This document shows, one piece after another, positions 43,210-47,395 of a stretch of DNA of 47,395 nucleotides. Position 1 is the first letter of the stretch, and the number at the start of each line of letters is the position of its first letter. The translations under genes were made by a program, and so were the position numbers. This stretch comes from a virus. The notes beneath the pieces are model-generated. The model was given only the letters and a program-made list of their open reading frames with translations. It was not told where the DNA came from and searched no databases. The stretch is from positions 1 through 47,395 of IMG/VR virus record IMGVR_UViG_3300043411_000460, one strand, 5' to 3'.

Positions 43210-46200
43210 ATGGCTGCTGCACACATATTCCTCAGTATAGCAGGTAGTCAATTCCTGGGTAACATGGTTACCAGGGCTACTGATAAATTAACCAGAAAGA
43301 TCGGGCCTCGAGTAATTCGAGCCCTCAGAAACTATAATCTTAGAGAAGCCCGCGGATCTCCAAATATAAGTGAAGCTTCTATTAAAGAAGTTCAACATGC
43401 TAGAAAGAATGCAGTAAGTCAATTTCGTTCCTTTAGAAAATCATTTGAACGAAGTAGTAGAACTTTAAATAGTTTCATTACCAGGGATTTAGAATTAACA
43501 ACAAAATTAGACAGAGCCGCTGGTAGGATTTTTGCAGGACCTAATAGTAGTAAACTCGGTAAAGCTTTTGCTCCAAGTTTTACTAAGCATATGAAGACAG
43601 TCATAGCTAATGATTTAGCAACTATGCCTGTCACATATGCAATGTATCAATATGATAAAAGTAAGTATCCAGAAATGAAAGATACTAGCTTTATGAAATA
43701 CTACATGCAAACCATCCCATATAACCTGGGATTCCAAGCATCATCTGCCGCAGTTAGGACTGTTACAAAAGTAGCGTCTAGTCGACTTGCTAATAAAGTA
43801 GCCCATAGTCGTTTTACTCCCCAGGCAATTGAAAGTGTTCTCGATATAGGTCAAGCCGCGGCTGCTAAGGTAGGGGCAGCACTTTCATACCATTCAACAC
43901 TTAAGAGGGAGATGATAGATTCAACTGCCCTGAGGGATTTTGCTAGTGTACGTGGAGTGCAAGGTATATGGCATAGGTTAGGACATGCGCATAGAAGCGC
44001 AGCATCCGCCGCTAGAACACCTTATGCTACTCGCGTAATGGACTCAGATTTATTTCAAAGAAGAATGGGTGAATATTATCAACAGACTTCTATTTCACAG
44101 CAAGATGCTCGTCGTGTTGGAGAAGAATTCAATTCAATGTTGGATCCAGATTTTAAGAGAAGTCATGCCTTTGGGTTTCTCAATAAACTCCTAGAGCCTC
44201 ATAATATTAGGCTTCAAAAGGAAGTAGCCGCTCCAATGCTTATAAATAGACCACAACCTAATGGGTCAAATCAACCTGCAGTTATTACTGACTTTGTGCG
44301 GGATCGTAGTAGATTTGAATTTGTACGTAATGGAATCAAAGATGAAAAGGCTTATGACTTTGGTATATTCAATATAGATAGACTTAGAGATTCTGTTGCT
44401 GACTTTGTTGAAGGTAGTGGTTTCCATACACCCTTTGGTTTCCTAAAAGGACTCAAGATTACTACTGGTGGATTTGATTTTATTCGAAGTGACTTTAAGA
44501 GAAATCTTTCTAATGCTGTTGTTGGTGGAAAAGCACGAAGTTTTGCAGTAACTCCAGCTCTTGCAGAGATAGCTAATAATCAACCCGGGATAAGCGAGAT
44601 TAAAGAAACGGCAGACTACAGGAAGCACGCTCAAGGTATTCTACGAGAAACATTTGGTCTAAGAAGTTCCGAAGAAGCGGGTGTTCTTCTTGAAAGAATG
44701 GCAAGCTCACATAATGCAAAAACTATAGAACAAGTATCTTCTACCATATCATCTCCATTTCAAGTAGATCTTTATTCTAAACGTCTAGTTGAAAACGCTA
44801 AACATGGCTCATTGCCAATTGAGAAAGGTTCATTCTTTTTCTTTAACAATAAAGGTTATGGAACACTCATTACTGGAGGGGATACTGGAAGAGATTATGT
44901 AGCTACTGGTCTTGGTAGAATGACTATTTCTACTAATGAAAATAAAAGTAGTATAGCTGAAGTTATGACTCGAGTTCTAGGTTCTACTAAACACGGTAAT
45001 GAGATATATGGATTAGAAAGAACAAGAAAACTTTCTGGACACGAACTATACGAACAACGGAAGTCCATGGGTATTACTGATGAGAAAGAATTATGGGGTT
45101 TCATAGATACAATAAGCGAGAGATTCGATCTGGGAGGAGGAGGCACAAGCGTATTAGATTGGATCAAAGGATACTACACCAAATTCAAAAACCCATCTTA
45201 TGCTCGAAATATCTTTACTTCGGATGTTTTTGTAAACGAAGTCAGTAACCTAACATCGCCTACTCCAGATGTTTCATCAGCGAAATGGTTTATAAAGACA
45301 TTAGATAATGTATTCTCTACTAGTCAAGAGCGTGTAAGTAGAAAGCTCTTCGATAGCAATACGCAGAGAAGACGTTTCTGGGGAGTTCTAGATAGGCAAC
45401 TCTCTTCATTCTCTGAGAAGGTCGGTGCTGAATTCAGGCATTCTGAAATGTCTCTCAATGGTATAACCAACATTTCTGATGCTCTACAAAGAGTTAATCG
45501 TTATGAAGAATTTGCAAATGCTTTTGATTCTCCTAACATGGTACAGTTTACTGGATCTCTAAAAAAGGCATTAACTGAAAAGGGTAGTATCAAGGAAGCA
45601 TTAAATACTATAACCTTTGGTGATAATATAACTATGTTCGAGAAATATGAATCAATGCTTGATCATAACTTCTTAATTCGTGCCCATCAGACAGGGAATC
45701 CAGAAGTTCCCGCAACTGATGTATTTTTTGAAACAGCTAGAAGATTAATGCCTAAATCAAAGATGGGAGACTTTAGCACATATTCTAAAATCATATCATC
45801 CCATAATAAGATTATTTCAATTCGAAATATCAAAGGTCCAGATAACGCTATTACTGATGAATATATAGAAGGTCTACAGAGTCTAGGAACCGATCTCGAT
45901 ATAACTGATTCTACCTTAGGTAAAAGAATGTCCCATTTACTAATGGGTAAGTTTGGGGAATTCAGCGATAGTGTTGGATTTAAACGCTATAAGTATATTC
46001 CACATAATACTGATGCGATGTTTTTCTTTACCGACCGCGGAAAGATGATGCCTGGCTTATCTAGAGGTAAAGACGTACGTGGAGTAGAAACCGATTACTT
46101 AACGGACTCAGTTACTACTGGTGGTGCCACTATGATGATGGCACTTAATACATTCAATCGAGCTATGGGATGGTTACATCTTGGAATGGATGATTATAGA

Positions 46201-47395
46201 ACACCTCGAGATATGCTCACTAACTTCGTTACTAAACGTGTTCTTCCAGTTGGTGGCCTTATAGCTGGAATGGACGCAGTAGATAACTTTGTTGATAATA
46301 GTGGATTGTTCGAAGGAACTCCCTTAAGCGAAGGTATATATCAAGTTCCAATGAACGTATATGCCGGGGTAAGGATGGCATCTGCTGGAGTGCTAGACGC
46401 GGCAGGAGTTACCTCTGTAGCCAAATATACTGAAGATCTTCTTCCTGGATCTATCAATTCACCACTATCAGGAGCAGTAAGAGGTATTGCTCCATTTATG
46501 GCTGGAGCAGGTCTTGGATATCATATGGGCGGTATGAAAGGAGGTATGACGGGTGGTTTAATAGGCGGAGCTGTAGGTATCATGCTTGGCGGTGGTCCGC
46601 TTGGTTTATTTGATTCATGGGATATTAGTCAATCTAGAGCAGAAGTTATTCAAGAATTTAAAGGAGAAAAAGAAGTTTCTATAAAGAAGGGCAGATTCTG
46701 GGAGATTAGTTCGGGAAATTTCTGGGGCAATCAGTTATCATACTTTAGACCACACTTGTATCATCTGATGCGTTCTGACTATAAGGATAGTCCGAACTAT
46801 AAGACCTCGATGTTTGATGAAATTGCCAGTTATATTGACCCATCAGTTTATAGTAGAAAACATTACTACTCTCGACCTTCTCTAGAACATCCTGGTTTAC
46901 TTTCTAATATTCCGATCATAGGTCCTGCGATCAATTTAGGAAATACCGAGGCACATAGAGAAGATGTCGACATGACTCAATTGTCTAGAGATCGCGAAGA
47001 AATTAGAGCTGTATATGCAGGCGGTTCAGGAAGTCCAGGCGAAGCATTAGCGATGGCATCTGGAACAGGTCCTTCTGAATACTTAACAAATAACTTCTAT
47101 CCTGATCCAAGAAGTAATTCGTCCATTAACAGTAGGCTCAGTGACACATTCTATAATTTCAAAGAGGTAGCCGGTCTTCGTGGTTTCTTGGCTGAAACGT
47201 TTCAAGAATCACTGACTGGAAATAAACAATTATTTGCTGATCAGCCAACAATAGAAGCTAACGCCATCGGTTCGATGGGAAGACAATTCTGGGATTTGAA
47301 TCTTGGTGGAATTGCAGGACTCTCTGAAGGTATTCGACGTATCTTTCCTAGGAAGACTGCAGATATCGAATATTTTAATCCAGTCCGTAACTTAA
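43210..47395 (+). CDS. Giant tape-measure- or ejection-like protein, 3' end outside the window
   Basis: The frame starts at ATG 43210, four bases after the preceding stop, and stays open for 1395 codons to the edge. The product is rich in Ser, Arg, Asn and Gly. It contains a basic N-terminal helical region, a mixed middle part and a glycine-zipper-like hydrophobic segment (about 1094-1137, GxxxG-style) as seen in tape-measure or pore-forming ejection proteins. With the chaperone-like pair upstream this is most likely the tape measure, which fixes tail length and is expelled ahead of DNA. No lytic or peptidase motif is visible in the part present. Similar basic/glycine-rich composition is shared with the genes at 1-3148. 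Confidence 0.62.
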   Translation, partial: MAAAHIFLSIAGSQFLGNMVTRATDKLTRKIGPRVIRALRNYNLREARGSPNISEASIKEVQHARKNAVSQFRSFRKSFERSSRTLNSFITRDLELTTKLDRAAGRIFAGPNSSKLGKAFAPSFTKHMKTVIANDLATMPVTYAMYQYDKSKYPEMKDTSFMKYYMQTIPYNLGFQASSAAVRTVTKVASSRLANKVAHSRFTPQAIESVLDIGQAAAAKVGAALSYHSTLKREMIDSTALRDFASVRGVQGIWHRLGHAHRSAASAARTPYATRVMDSDLFQRRMGEYYQQTSISQQDARRVGEEFNSMLDPDFKRSHAFGFLNKLLEPHNIRLQKEVAAPMLINRPQPNGSNQPAVITDFVRDRSRFEFVRNGIKDEKAYDFGIFNIDRLRDSVADFVEGSGFHTPFGFLKGLKITTGGFDFIRSDFKRNLSNAVVGGKARSFAVTPALAEIANNQPGISEIKETADYRKHAQGILRETFGLRSSEEAGVLLERMASSHNAKTIEQVSSTISSPFQVDLYSKRLVENAKHGSLPIEKGSFFFFNNKGYGTLITGGDTGRDYVATGLGRMTISTNENKSSIAEVMTRVLGSTKHGNEIYGLERTRKLSGHELYEQRKSMGITDEKELWGFIDTISERFDLGGGGTSVLDWIKGYYTKFKNPSYARNIFTSDVFVNEVSNLTSPTPDVSSAKWFIKTLDNVFSTSQERVSRKLFDSNTQRRRFWGVLDRQLSSFSEKVGAEFRHSEMSLNGITNISDALQRVNRYEEFANAFDSPNMVQFTGSLKKALTEKGSIKEALNTITFGDNITMFEKYESMLDHNFLIRAHQTGNPEVPATDVFFETARRLMPKSKMGDFSTYSKIISSHNKIISIRNIKGPDNAITDEYIEGLQSLGTDLDITDSTLGKRMSHLLMGKFGEFSDSVGFKRYKYIPHNTDAMFFFTDRGKMMPGLSRGKDVRGVETDYLTDSVTTGGATMMMALNTFNRAMGWLHLGMDDYRTPRDMLTNFVTKRVLPVGGLIAGMDAVDNFVDNSGLFEGTPLSEGIYQVPMNVYAGVRMASAGVLDAAGVTSVAKYTEDLLPGSINSPLSGAVRGIAPFMAGAGLGYHMGGMKGGMTGGLIGGAVGIMLGGGPLGLFDSWDISQSRAEVIQEFKGEKEVSIKKGRFWEISSGNFWGNQLSYFRPHLYHLMRSDYKDSPNYKTSMFDEIASYIDPSVYSRKHYYSRPSLEHPGLLSNIPIIGPAINLGNTEAHREDVDMTQLSRDREEIRAVYAGGSGSPGEALAMASGTGPSEYLTNNFYPDPRSNSSINSRLSDTFYNFKEVAGLRGFLAETFQESLTGNKQLFADQPTIEANAIGSMGRQFWDLNLGGIAGLSEGIRRIFPRKTADIEYFNPVRNL

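Noticed and set aside
47390-47395. The right-edge gene continuing directly into the left-edge gene (circular join)
   Set aside because: Joining the last base to base 1 puts the frame into a stop after a few codons and does not enter the left gene's frame, so the window is not a closed circle at this point.

Overview
The window is a 47.4 kb piece of an AT-rich, tightly packed genome of a tailed bacteriophage with a contractile tail (myovirus morphology). The evidence is a run of virion genes in classical order: large terminase, portal, prohead protease/scaffold, a probable decoration protein, HK97-fold-type major capsid protein, neck/completion proteins, tail sheath, tail tube, then baseplate/tail proteins, a receptor-binding-type protein, holin-like genes, a probable tail-assembly-chaperone pair and a giant tape-measure-like gene that runs off the right edge. 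I see no tRNA, rRNA, CRISPR array, integrase or transposase. The host cannot be named. A lytic transglycosylase with a lipobox-type signal peptide suggests a diderm (Gram-negative) host.

Layout. 1-1083: end of a basic, Ser/Arg-rich protein (+). 1080-3148: two basic, glycine-rich proteins on the minus strand, divergent from the terminase. 3221-13302: packaging and head module, closed by a strong terminator. 13396-20135: neck, tail terminator, sheath and tube, closed by a second strong terminator. 20240-22837: three small unknown genes and a calcineurin-type metallophosphatase. 22852-26189: an overlapping accessory cassette of membrane-anchored STAS-like protein, RsbT-like HATPase protein, membrane-anchored SpoIIE-type PP2C phosphatase, lytic transglycosylase lipoprotein and SGNH hydrolase. 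26193-32561: three unrecognised, probably baseplate proteins. 32590-37586: a large LamG/beta-propeller adhesin and small followers. 37653-38271: two small membrane proteins (holin candidates). 38271-47395: large tail protein, chaperone-like pair and tape-measure-like gene.

The most interesting element is the cassette at 22852-24965. Its three products match the three parts of a partner-switching (Rsb/SpoIIAB-type) regulatory circuit: an anti-anti-sigma/STAS scaffold, a GHKL-type kinase and an antagonist phosphatase. Two of the three carry membrane segments. All are translationally overlapped with each other and with the transglycosylase that follows. I infer a phage-encoded, envelope-located phospho-switch that controls lysis or the host envelope/stress response. 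Other unusual signals are two mutually exclusive hairpins over the Shine-Dalgarno sequence of the holin-like gene, a LamG domain split by a ~14-blade beta-propeller, promoters placed so close to ATG that the mRNAs would be leaderless, and about tenfold enrichment of the palindrome CCGCGG.

All functions are read from sequence motifs, gene order and remembered family features. No database search was run. Counts and base-composition statements were made by eye.
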